Below, one piece after another: positions 7,297 through 15,164 of a stretch of 64,000 nucleotides of DNA (within the stretch, counting starts at the first letter, position 1; each line of letters opens with the position of its first letter). This stretch comes from DATJGR01 sp963812255 (GTDB lineage: Bacteria > Pseudomonadota > Gammaproteobacteria > Pseudomonadales > Azotimanducaceae), in assembly GCA_963812255.1 (NCBI GenBank), contig CAWEUM010000005.1:2170001-2234000 (forward strand). Direction: 5' to 3'. Position numbers and translations under genes: made by a program. A model generated the notes under the pieces. That model made no database searches. It was not told where the DNA came from and saw nothing but the letters and a program-made list of their open reading frames with translations.

Positions 7297-8931
7297 GTGA
7301 CCGACCGACCACTTGCCAGCTACCGCGGCGATGCCCTGTACTTCTTCGTCAGCTACGGCCACGACGAAAGGGCGCTTGTGCACCCCGAAATGCGTGCGTT
7401 ACAGGACGCCGGCTTCAACCTTTGGTATGACGAAGGCATCCACGTCGGTGCGGTCTGGCGTCAAGCGATCGCCGACGCGCTGTCCAACGCTGCCGGAATC
7501 GTGTTCTTTGCGACCCGCTCCTCGGTGGGGTCCGACAACTGTCTCAAAGAGCTCAACTTTGCCCTCGACGAAGACAAACCGATATTCGCTGTCAAGCTCG
7601 ACGACACGAAGCTGCCGGGCACGTTGCGTCTCTCGCTGTCGGACCGGCAGATGCTCGATCGCGCAGATTTCGGCGACGACGACTACCGGGAACGCTTGAT
7701 CGACGCGATGTCGGCGATCGCTGCGCCCGCGCCACGCGCGGATCGCGACCCGGAAGCGCAGCGGATTCCCACCAAGGTGCCATCGATCGCGTTGCAGATG
7801 CTCGCCACCGACGACGGTCAAACGGCGTTCTGGGCCGAGGGTCTCATCGACGATCTTGCTACGTCGTTGGGACATCGCTGGATCTCGATTTCGATCACTC
7901 ATGATCGCGAGCGTGATCTCGGCACCCTCGGCCGCGCATTGAAAGTTGGCTACGTCGTGTCGGGCAGCGTGCGTCGCTCCGACGCGCGCTGTCGCGTCAA
8001 TCTGAAGCTGACTCACGGTGATGATGGCACTCAGGCGTGGAGCGGTCGCTACGACGAAGCTGGTGAGGCGATGGAAGCGTCGGACGCGATCTGCCGAATT
8101 GCTGCAATCGAGGTGTCTCAAGCGATCATGCAAAGCGAGCGTGAGCGCGTCGTGAAAATCGACGACGCGCATCTAGACGCCTTTGGACTGTGTCTGAAGA
8201 CGCTGGCAACGTTCAATGCGCCGGCAACGGTGCGGGTGCGTAAGGAGCGCTTGGACAGACTCCGGCTCGCCGTCCAGCGCGACCCCGAGTTCCCGATGGC
8301 CCACTGCATCCTGGGTGGCGCCCTGAGCATATCCGTCATGACGATGTTCAGCCGCACCCCGGCAGAGGATGTCCGGGAAGCGCTCGCACATGTGGATCGG
8401 GCGCTGGCGCTGGCTCCGACAAATCCGGTTGTCATGCAATCGGCAGTGATGCCGCACCGCGTATTCGGCGATGAAGCCCTTGCGCTGAACCTGGCCGAGC
8501 GATCCAACACGACCGGCGGATCCGATGCGTTTTTCGGGGCCGGAGCTTTGGGCAATCAGTTGTTCGGTTGCCTCGTCCAGGCGGGCCGTGAAGACGAAGC
8601 CATCGAGCGGATGCGCGACAGCAAACCCCCACCCGAGTGGATGCTCTACATGGCGTACGCAGTCAAAGGCGACTGGCCGGAAGCGCTGGTGTGGGCACAG
8701 CGTGCAGTCACCACGACGCCATTGGTGTATCTGCGCTGGGCCGAGCTCGCCAACGCGTTGGCGATGTTGAACCGGCTCGACGAGGCGCGCGAGGCGATCA
8801 CACGCGTCCGGAGCATGGTGTCGACGTTCACGTTCGGCTACTACGAAAAAGGTGTGCGCATCGCATGGCGTAGTCGCGAACGGGTCGTCGAGTCCCAGCT
8901 CTGCGGGCTTCGCAAGCTCGGCATCGAGTAG
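7297..8931 (+). CDS. TIR domain, TolB-like domain and TPR protein
   Basis: 544 residues, GTG start at 7297. Residues about 13-140 are a TIR domain (YFFVSYGHDERALVHPEM, then FNLWYDEGIHVGAVWRQAI), with E46 where NADase-type TIRs carry their catalytic glutamate. Residues about 155-265 resemble the TolB-N/FlgO-like region found in CyaB-type cyclase proteins (FWAEGLIDDLATSL, VGYVVSGSVRRSD, AWSGRYDEA). From about 290 onward are TPR-like helical repeats (HVDRALALAPTNPVV, PEALVWAQRAVTTTPL, LNRLDEAREAITRV). The layout copies cyclase-TolB-TPR proteins with the cyclase replaced by TIR. I infer a signalling or NAD-consuming role, possibly defence; no partner gene is adjacent. The TIR closely resembles that of the protein at 13132-15078. 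Confidence 0.85.
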   Translation: MTDRPLASYRGDALYFFVSYGHDERALVHPEMRALQDAGFNLWYDEGIHVGAVWRQAIADALSNAAGIVFFATRSSVGSDNCLKELNFALDEDKPIFAVKLDDTKLPGTLRLSLSDRQMLDRADFGDDDYRERLIDAMSAIAAPAPRADRDPEAQRIPTKVPSIALQMLATDDGQTAFWAEGLIDDLATSLGHRWISISITHDRERDLGTLGRALKVGYVVSGSVRRSDARCRVNLKLTHGDDGTQAWSGRYDEAGEAMEASDAICRIAAIEVSQAIMQSERERVVKIDDAHLDAFGLCLKTLATFNAPATVRVRKERLDRLRLAVQRDPEFPMAHCILGGALSISVMTMFSRTPAEDVREALAHVDRALALAPTNPVVMQSAVMPHRVFGDEALALNLAERSNTTGGSDAFFGAGALGNQLFGCLVQAGREDEAIERMRDSKPPPEWMLYMAYAVKGDWPEALVWAQRAVTTTPLVYLRWAELANALAMLNRLDEAREAITRVRSMVSTFTFGYYEKGVRIAWRSRERVVESQLCGLRKLGIE

Positions 8932-8953
8932 CAGAAACCTGCGCGTCCTTCTG

Positions 8954-8991
8954 CCGCGGCCGGCGAGTTGTTCTGCCAACGGCTGTGTCAT
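8954..8991. repeat. 38-bp direct repeat, copy 2 (RDD gene-start remnant)
   Basis: Read on the minus strand from 8991 this encodes MTQPLAEQLAGRGR, matching the start of the RDD protein at 4484 (MTQPLEERLAGRGR). It differs from 4447-4484 by two bases in 38. Similarity to the RDD gene stops beyond it on both sides. It sits just after the TIR gene stop and next to the patatin-like scrap. Confidence 0.85.
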
Positions 8992-8994
8992 TGC

Positions 8995-9156
8995 AGCGAT
9001 TACGACGACGTGTCGTTTCACGACCTGATCGGGGCGATCAGTCTGTTCTTCGGCGTCGATCTGCCGATCGGCGCCTTGCAGGTGGGCTACGGGCACACGT
9101 TCGACGGCGACAACGCGTGGTACCTGACGTTCGGTTCGTTCGTGTTACCGCGTTAT
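8995..9156 (+). pseudogene. C-terminal scrap of a patatin-like phospholipase with outer-membrane barrel
   Basis: Frame from 8995 reads SDYDDVSFHDLIGAISLFFG and then VDLPIGALQVGYGHTFDGD, ending NAWYLTFGSFVLPRY. The LxxGYG...DGDNAxYLxFG pattern is the last beta hairpin of the surface-antigen barrel that closes many RssA/patatin-type phospholipases. Nothing upstream in the same frame encodes the rest; the scrap abuts the RDD remnant. The open frame continues to 9504, but the translation after 9156 is arginine-rich shadow of the dehydrogenase gene on the other strand. A moderately confident family guess from about 50 residues. Confidence 0.45.
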
Positions 9157-9226
9157 CACCAACGGCCCTTTCGCACCGTTCGCTCGCTTCTGCGCCTGTT
9201 CAGATGCCTCAACGAGCGCTGCAACG

Positions 9227-9238
9227 CCCCCCCCCCCC
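9227..9238. repeat. Run of 12 cytosines
   Basis: Twelve consecutive C lie in the otherwise featureless stretch between the patatin-like scrap and the end of the dehydrogenase gene. No intact gene covers 9157-9323. Homopolymers of this length are rare in bacterial DNA and prone to slippage or sequencing error, so the exact length is uncertain. Confidence 0.8.
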
Positions 9239-9323
9239 GCAAACGCCGTCGCAGGTTGTGCGGATCCCGCATCGTGCCAGCAGAGGCTGTCGAAGTTCGT
9301 GTCCGCGCATCATGGGCGCGCAA

Positions 9324-10349
9324 TCATGGGATTGGTGCTGATGCGATCGCACCCACCCGAATCACCGTGGCGCCGATCCCCGCATCCTTCGCCCACGCCA
9401 CATGTGCCTGGCGAATCGCATCGAGTTCGAACACGCGCTTGATCGGCACCGAAATCGCGCCGCGCTCGAGCAACTCGAGCAACGTCCGCAGGTCAGCAAG
9501 GTAGTGTTTCGACTTCCGATTGACCCCGAAAAATGTCGCGCGCTTGCCGCTCCACACCTTCAAGTTCTTCGCGAATACGCGGAAGAACTCGACGAGGAAA
9601 TGCCGAGGCGGCGATTGCTGCGCGAATCCCGGGCCATTCATGCCGTAGGCGACGAGGACGCCGCCGCGTCGCAGGATCGATTCGGAGTCGTCGAAGCTTC
9701 GAAAGCCGAGCGGATCGAATACTGCATCGACGCCGCCGAGGCGCTGCATGGCGTCGATCCAACGCTTGTCGGTGTATGCGTACGGCGTTATGCCCTGTAC
9801 TTTGAGCGCGTCGTGATTGCGTATCGACGCGGTGCCGAACACGTCGGCGCCTTGTAGTTTCGCGATCGCGACGATCGCCTGCCCAACGGCGCCGCTGAGT
9901 CCGTGCACGAAAACACGGTCCGCTGTTTTGACGCGTGCGGCGCGCATCACCATCTGATACGCCGTCACCCATTCGTTGATCAGCGCGACCGCTTGCCGCG
10001 CGTCGACGGAAAGGGGGACCGCGACGACGAACGCCTCCGGCACGTTCGCCAGTTCGGCCTGCCCATCGTAGACGGTCAAACACGCGACACGTTCGCCGAT
10101 CTCAAAGCGCGTGCTGCCGGCGCCGTTCGTGCGCACGGTGCCGAGAATGCTGTAGCCCGGGGTCAGCGGCGCCTTGCGCTGCATCGGATATTTGCCTTTG
10201 CGCATGTTGATGTCGGCGCCGCCGAACGAGCTGTACTCCACTGCGATCTGCACTTCGTCGGCGCCGGGCGGGGCGATGTCGGCCTCGACGACGGAGATGG
10301 TTGATTCGTCGCCGAACGCGGTGATGAGTGCTTTGCGTATGCGTGTCAA
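9324..10349 (-). CDS. Zinc-independent alcohol dehydrogenase / quinone oxidoreductase (MDR superfamily)
   Basis: 341 residues from TTG at 10349, which follows AGGAGA at a good distance; the longer open frame to 10445 adds an arginine-rich extension unlike the family. Begins (M)TRIRKALITAFGDE. A GroES-like N-terminal half (VQIAVEYSSFGGADINMRKG) is followed by a Rossmann half with HGLSGAVGQAIVAIAKLQGA. It lacks the zinc-binding cysteine clusters, so it fits the NADPH:quinone/enone reductase branch. It is divergently transcribed from a LysR gene across 125 bases, suggesting control by that regulator. Substrate unknown. Confidence 0.9.
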   Translation of the reverse strand: MTRIRKALITAFGDESTISVVEADIAPPGADEVQIAVEYSSFGGADINMRKGKYPMQRKAPLTPGYSILGTVRTNGAGSTRFEIGERVACLTVYDGQAELANVPEAFVVAVPLSVDARQAVALINEWVTAYQMVMRAARVKTADRVFVHGLSGAVGQAIVAIAKLQGADVFGTASIRNHDALKVQGITPYAYTDKRWIDAMQRLGGVDAVFDPLGFRSFDDSESILRRGGVLVAYGMNGPGFAQQSPPRHFLVEFFRVFAKNLKVWSGKRATFFGVNRKSKHYLADLRTLLELLERGAISVPIKRVFELDAIRQAHVAWAKDAGIGATVIRVGAIASAPIP

Positions 10350-10474
10350 GGCGGATCTCCTGATCGGTGAATCGAGGCCGCGAGTTGCGTGCCATCCGGA
10401 TGGCCGGACGCGACTCGAACGCCAGGTTAGGCATCCGCTCGTCATATGAGAAATGCATTGTTAGTATTCGCGGC

Positions 10475-11434
10475 ATGCAAAAAACGCATATTTCGGGCGT
10501 CGATCTGAAACTGCTGCCGGCGCTGGACGCGCTACTGCGACATCGCAACGTCACGCGCGCGGCACAGGAGATGCATCTGAGTCAGCCGGCGATGAGTCGA
10601 GTGCTGGCGCGCTTGCGTCATCTGCAAGGCGATCCGCTGCTGGTGCGCAAAGGCGCCGGCTACGTGCTCACCGCGCGAGCAAAGGAAATCCAGCCGCAGG
10701 TCGCGTCCGCGATCCGCAACTTGCGAGAGGTGTTCCGCCGCCACGCATTTGATCCGTCGCAAGAGCAGCGCGTCGTTCGATTAGCGGCCGCCGATGCGCA
10801 GGCCATCGTGCTCTTGCCTGAGGTCACAGCGCGGCTCGCGATCGAAGCGCCCGGCATCGATCTGCGCGTCGAGCCGTATCGTTCGGATACGTTGGCGCGG
10901 CTCGAACGCGGCGCGGTTGATTTCATGTTCGCGCTCGCAAACACCCCGTTGCCGACGGGTGCCTATAGCGAAGTCATCAGCACCGATCGACTCGCGCTCG
11001 TGATGCGCGCCGCGCATCCGGCCGCGAAGAAGAAATGGACGGTGGCGGACTACGCCAGGTATCCGCATGTCGGCATCGCGTTGGCGGGCGACGGCCGCAC
11101 CGAGATCGACACGTTGCTCGCGGCGAAAGGCGTCGCGCGCCGCATGGCGTTGGTGACGCCGTACTTCATGGCGGCACTCACCACGGTGGCGGCGACCAAT
11201 GCGGTCACGACGATCTCGGCGGTGTTCGCGGGGCGATACGCCGGCGCGCTGGGTCTGGTGATGAAGTCGCCGCCGTTCGGCGACGGCGCGCTGGTGTCGA
11301 CGCTCGTGTGCTCGGGCGAGCGCGCCAGCGATCCGCTGTTGGCGTGGCTGAGGGGGGTCATTCGCGAAGTCTCCGAGCGATCGATCGACAAGAGGTCGAG
11401 GGATCTTCGCTTGCGCGAGGCGGCAGGTTCCTGA
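10475..11434 (+). CDS. LysR family transcriptional regulator
   Basis: 319 residues from ATG 10475 (MQKTHISGVDLKLLPALDAL). The winged helix-turn-helix is clear: HRNVTRAAQEMHLSQPAMSR, then VLARLRHLQGDPLLVRKGAG. The C-terminal effector domain (residues about 90-300) has the periplasmic-binding-protein-like pattern of NahR/NodD-type members (VDFMFALANTPLPTG, DRLALVMRAAHPA). It is divergent from the quinone-oxidoreductase gene, the classical LysR arrangement. The intergenic stretch holds an AATGCATT palindrome at 10452-10459. An upstream in-frame ATG at 10367 would run into the neighbour's leader and is rejected. Confidence 0.93.
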   Translation: MQKTHISGVDLKLLPALDALLRHRNVTRAAQEMHLSQPAMSRVLARLRHLQGDPLLVRKGAGYVLTARAKEIQPQVASAIRNLREVFRRHAFDPSQEQRVVRLAAADAQAIVLLPEVTARLAIEAPGIDLRVEPYRSDTLARLERGAVDFMFALANTPLPTGAYSEVISTDRLALVMRAAHPAAKKKWTVADYARYPHVGIALAGDGRTEIDTLLAAKGVARRMALVTPYFMAALTTVAATNAVTTISAVFAGRYAGALGLVMKSPPFGDGALVSTLVCSGERASDPLLAWLRGVIREVSERSIDKRSRDLRLREAAGS

Positions 11435-11481
11435 ATCCTGGCCGTTTCGTTCTTGAAAGATGACAACTGCGCCGATGGAGG

Positions 11482-12132
11482 TCAGCGGCGCCGCTGCGGC
11501 GAGCGTGGCTTTCGCGCCTTCTGCGCGGTCGCTGATTCGCCGACGAGCGCCGCGATGACGACGTGCAATCGGCGGCGCAGATCTTCGGCATCCACGCCAT
11601 GCCGACTCAGGCTGTCGAGTTCGTGTCCGCGCATCATGTGCAGTAACGTCTTGCCCGCATCGAATGGCCGCGCGCATCCGAGCGGCTCGAGCGATCGCGC
11701 CAGCTCCGCAATCATCATCGCGTCCCACGCGTGCAACGCATCGGCCACTTCGCTGTCGCGCGCGGCGAACAGCGTCAGTTCGTACTCCGCCAGCATCGTT
11801 GCTTCGTCCTCGAACGTCCGTTTCGTCAGCGCCACCAGATAGTCGACGAGATCCGCGGCACTCGTGATTCGGAACGTTCCAAGCAGCTGCATCTGCAACG
11901 CTCTGATGCGTGTGAGATACAGGCGAAACGCCTCGCGCAGAAGCTGCTCGCGGGATTCGAAGTAATACGTCGTCGAACCAAGCGGCACGTCCGCTGCCGT
12001 CGCCACGCGCCGGTGCGTGATCGAATCGACGCCGTCGGTCGCAATCAGCCGCAGTGTCGCATCGAGAATGGTCGAGCGACGGTCCTCGGCAGGCTCGCGC
12101 GCCGATCGTTTGCCGCGCCTCTTACTGTTCAC
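11482..12132 (-). CDS. TetR family transcriptional regulator
   Basis: 216 residues, GTG start at 12132. N-terminal helix-turn-helix residues about 18-65: STILDATLRLIATDGVDSIT, HRRVATAADVPLGSTTYYF and ESREQLLREAF, the standard TetR signature. The C-terminal ligand-binding half is helical (LVDYLVALTKRTFEDEATML). It diverges from a phytanoyl-CoA-dioxygenase-type gene across 62 bases that hold a perfect 16-bp palindrome, the probable operator. Autorepression with repression of the oxygenase is the natural inference. Confidence 0.94.
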   Translation of the reverse strand: MNSKRRGKRSAREPAEDRRSTILDATLRLIATDGVDSITHRRVATAADVPLGSTTYYFESREQLLREAFRLYLTRIRALQMQLLGTFRITSAADLVDYLVALTKRTFEDEATMLAEYELTLFAARDSEVADALHAWDAMMIAELARSLEPLGCARPFDAGKTLLHMMRGHELDSLSRHGVDAEDLRRRLHVVIAALVGESATAQKARKPRSPQRRR

Positions 12133-12153
12133 TGGTCAAACGTCCATCAAATT

Positions 12154-12169
12154 GTGTACGATCGTACAC
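12154..12169. promoter_or_regulatory. Perfect 16-bp palindrome, likely TetR operator
   Basis: GTGTACGATCGTACAC reads identically on both strands. It lies 21 bases upstream of the TetR start and 25 bases upstream of the oxygenase ATG, where one site could control both promoters. TetR dimers bind palindromes of about this size. Confidence 0.75.
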
Positions 12170-12194
12170 CAACTCGAACGTGGAGCGAACGACG

Positions 12195-13076
12195 ATGGCT
12201 GCGCAATTGACCCGCGTGCCTGCAACTGCCGGCATCGAACACATCCTAGATGCGATCGATCGCGACGGTGGCGTCATCGTCGAGCGCTTCCTGTCCACCG
12301 GCCGTGTCGACCGCATCCTTGCCGAACTCGGACCATACATACAGCAAACGGTGCCGATCGCGGACGATTTCTCCGGGCACAAGACATCGCGCACCGGTGG
12401 TCTCGTTGGGCGGTCGAAAGAGGTACGCAAGCTGCTGGTCGACCCCGTGATTCTGGGTACGGCAAACGCGTTTCTGATGCCGCATACCGACAAGGTTCAG
12501 CTCAACCTCACGCAGATCATCCGCTTGCTGCCGGGCCAGGGCGCGCAGGAGCTTCACCGCGACCGCTTCATCTGGGGCAAGTATCTGTCGCGTGAGGTGG
12601 AGCCGCAGCTGAACACAATCTGGGCGCTCACCGAGTTCTCGGCGGACAACGGCGCCACGCGCGTGGTACCGGGTAGTCATCGCTGGGATTGGGAGCGCAT
12701 CGCGCAGCATCACGAGATCACGCAGGCCGTGATGCCGCGTGGCTCCGTGCTGTTCTATACCGGCAGCGTCATTCACAGCGGTGGCGAGAATCGTTCGAAT
12801 GCCGATCGTATCGGGTTGAACCTGACGTACAGCAATGCGTGGTTGCGACAGGAGGAGAACCAGTACATGTCGTGCCCTCCCGAGATCGCCCGCGAATTCG
12901 ATCCCGAACTACGCGCGTTGCTCGGCTACACGATGGCCAACTACGGCCTCGGCTATTACGCGCCGCCGAAGTTCGTACCCGGCACGCCCGGGACGATGCC
13001 GCCGGAGATGGCTTTCACGGAAAATGGCGCGTTCGACCGCGATGTTGCCGACGTGCCGGCGGCGCGTACGTTCTAG
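12195..13076 (+). CDS. Phytanoyl-CoA dioxygenase (PhyH) family protein
   Basis: 293 residues from ATG 12195. Fe(II)/2-oxoglutarate dioxygenases of this family hydroxylate small organic acids or esters. The facial triad is visible: H121 and D123 in ELHRDRF, and H194 in GSVIHSGGENRS, with the arginine for 2-oxoglutarate just after. GATRVVPGSHRWDW is the usual PhyH block. The family includes phytanoyl-CoA hydroxylase and ectoine or kanamycin-type oxygenases, so the substrate is open. The divergent TetR gene and palindrome imply induction by a ligand. Confidence 0.9.
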   Translation: MAAQLTRVPATAGIEHILDAIDRDGGVIVERFLSTGRVDRILAELGPYIQQTVPIADDFSGHKTSRTGGLVGRSKEVRKLLVDPVILGTANAFLMPHTDKVQLNLTQIIRLLPGQGAQELHRDRFIWGKYLSREVEPQLNTIWALTEFSADNGATRVVPGSHRWDWERIAQHHEITQAVMPRGSVLFYTGSVIHSGGENRSNADRIGLNLTYSNAWLRQEENQYMSCPPEIAREFDPELRALLGYTMANYGLGYYAPPKFVPGTPGTMPPEMAFTENGAFDRDVADVPAARTF

Positions 13077-13131
13077 GCAGCGGAGCACGCGAGTATTGCG
13101 ACCGGCGACCTCGAGGTCTGCTGTCGATCGC

Positions 13132-15078
13132 TTATCCGCGGCCTTGCGCGGCGCGTTCGAGTGCTTCCAGAAGCTGCCGCCTATAGACCGCCGTTTCCAG
13201 CATGTGCCGGCGTATCGTCTGTGTGGAGCCGAGCATCAGCTTCAGGCCGTCCGGAAGTACCGTCTCCTGGATGTGGACCGCGAGTACCGTGTTGCCGAGA
13301 TCGTAGGCGAAGTTCACCTCGTTGATGCAATGGTTGGATTGCACGGAGTTCGCGGAAATGAAGATGAGCAAAGCCGGTGCGCGACGTATTGCAGCCGCCA
13401 GCTCATCGCTCCATCGCGACCCTGCCGGAATCCCCTCGTCGTACCACACCTTGATGCCTCGCTCGGTCAGCCACGCGACCTCCGCATGAACAATCGCCGC
13501 ATCGTCGTGTGAATAACTGACGTAGACGAACGGATCGTCACCGCGGTAAGACGGAACGCGTGCGCTGCGGATAGCCGGAATCGGATCACGCCACTCCAAG
13601 CCATGGCCGATGATGTTCGACCGGTCGACTTCGTCGGCATAGCGTGGATTGATGGCGGCGATGTGCTCCGACAGCACCGAATGAAGCACGTAGTGAGACG
13701 AGGGGGGCAGCGTACGCGCGGTACCAAACCTACTTTCGCCGGGACCGAGAAAGCGCTGCATTCGGCGCCCTGAAATGGCATCGGCGACAACGATCCCGAG
13801 CAACCCCACCTGATACAACGCGGCGAAGGCTTCGCGACCCGTGGCGTTGCCGTGATGCTCCGGCGCTTGATCGTACTGGTCCGAAAGCACGTCGAGCGCT
13901 TCCGCCGACAGCACGTTGTTTGAGATCAACGTCAGAAGGCCGCTCAAGTCCACGTCTCCGATGTGCGGCGCGATCTCGTTGAGGTACTCCTGGGCCACTT
14001 CCTTTGCCGCGTCGTTGACAGCTCGCTTGAATCGACTTTCGATCCGGCGTTCCTCCGGCTCCAAAGACGTGAGCTTCTGGCCAACGCTCATCAAGTCGCG
14101 CGGACGACGCAACGTGTGCCGTTCGATGTAACCAAACACTTCTTCCTCCACGCCGGTGAATCCGTGCACTGTCGAGCGGCGACCGACGAACGCTTCAATA
14201 GGTGACGAGTCGAGGCGCTCCGGCATCGAGAGGTTGCTCCTACGTTCGCGCAGGATATTGTTGATGAAGATCTGTCGGAGCCCGGACTCCGTGTAGATCG
14301 TTTCGATTGCGCTGCCGCGATACTGCTGCACCATCGGGCTCGTCTCGGCCAGCCGGTCGAATGCTTCCTTACGCACCGTCGCGAAGACTTTCAGATGCTT
14401 GGTCACTCGACGCAGTTGATACGCCACCTCGACGAGCGACATCTGCGACAGAAACCAGACGTTGGGCGATAGCTCGCCCGAAAAGCTCGCACGCCAGATC
14501 GGCGCATGAATGTGTTTGTTGAAGTATTCATCGACGCTGTCGATGAATACGCCCACTGGCGTGTTCAGTGTGCGCAGCAACGGTACGAGCAGCGAGTTCG
14601 TCTCTTGTGCGCAGCGATGCACATCGCGTGGCGCGAAATCCAGCAGCACTACGAAATGATCGAGCACACTGCGCAGCTGAGTATTGCGCAACAGGTTCGA
14701 GAACCGCGGAGAAACGTCGAGCTGGTCCGGAAGTCCCGTCTGTTTCAAAACGGCGCTCGCGATCGCCGTCAACCAGACCTTGTTCCAAGGATCGATATCT
14801 TCGTAGAGACTCAGCAGCCGCCGGCTGAACACCTTATCGCCGACAGGCTTGTCCAACAGCGCATGTTGGGGGATGCATTGTTGGCCAGATTGCTGATAGC
14901 GGATCCGTTTTGCCTTCAGCAGAAGTGTTTTTCCGAAGCCCTTTGGCCCCACGACGATGAACTTGTCGTCGCGTCCCGCGTCGAGAAAGTTCTGAATCCA
15001 CGAGGTCTTATGCAGCACCCCGTCGTCGTAGTCGGTGGCAATGTGGATGTCGTCGGCGTCGATTGTCCACGGTCGCAT
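13132..15078 (-). CDS. P-loop ATPase with C-terminal TIR domain
   Basis: 648 residues from ATG 15078 (MRPWTIDADDIHIATDYDD); a TTG at 15135 would add 19 residues but has no ribosome site. Residues about 30-400 are a STAND/KAP-like ATPase: Walker A VVGPKGFGKT (K50) and Walker B VGVFIDSVDEYF (D180, E184). A helical middle follows (VFGYIERHTLRRPRDLMSVG, a winged-helix-like part). The C-terminal TIR runs about 512-640 (FVYVSYSHDDAAIVHAEV, IKVWYDEGIPAGSRW), with E548 at the NADase position. ATPase plus TIR in one chain is the plan of bacterial nucleotide-sensing immune proteins; an antiphage role is inference. It is convergent with the PhyH gene and has no co-oriented partner except the methyltransferase upstream. 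Confidence 0.88.
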   Translation of the reverse strand: MRPWTIDADDIHIATDYDDGVLHKTSWIQNFLDAGRDDKFIVVGPKGFGKTLLLKAKRIRYQQSGQQCIPQHALLDKPVGDKVFSRRLLSLYEDIDPWNKVWLTAIASAVLKQTGLPDQLDVSPRFSNLLRNTQLRSVLDHFVVLLDFAPRDVHRCAQETNSLLVPLLRTLNTPVGVFIDSVDEYFNKHIHAPIWRASFSGELSPNVWFLSQMSLVEVAYQLRRVTKHLKVFATVRKEAFDRLAETSPMVQQYRGSAIETIYTESGLRQIFINNILRERRSNLSMPERLDSSPIEAFVGRRSTVHGFTGVEEEVFGYIERHTLRRPRDLMSVGQKLTSLEPEERRIESRFKRAVNDAAKEVAQEYLNEIAPHIGDVDLSGLLTLISNNVLSAEALDVLSDQYDQAPEHHGNATGREAFAALYQVGLLGIVVADAISGRRMQRFLGPGESRFGTARTLPPSSHYVLHSVLSEHIAAINPRYADEVDRSNIIGHGLEWRDPIPAIRSARVPSYRGDDPFVYVSYSHDDAAIVHAEVAWLTERGIKVWYDEGIPAGSRWSDELAAAIRRAPALLIFISANSVQSNHCINEVNFAYDLGNTVLAVHIQETVLPDGLKLMLGSTQTIRRHMLETAVYRRQLLEALERAAQGRG

Positions 15079-15164
15079 GGAGTAACCGTCCAGCGGAAGT
15101 CGCGCAACATTAGGAGATGTCGCCGGGGCAATCAAACGCGCGGTGCGTCGCCTCAGTGCAGCCC

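Noticed and set aside
8173..9096. Minus-strand frame containing the RDD-start remnant
   Set aside because: Only the short MTQPLAEQLAGRGR piece is meaningful; the rest is antisense to the TIR gene.
9157..9504. Continuation of the patatin-like frame
   Set aside because: After 9156 it becomes arginine-rich and overlaps the dehydrogenase gene on the other strand.
13107..13118. GACCTCGAGGTC palindrome between PhyH and TIR genes
   Set aside because: No loop, sits between convergent gene ends, and 12-bp palindromes occur by chance at this GC content.
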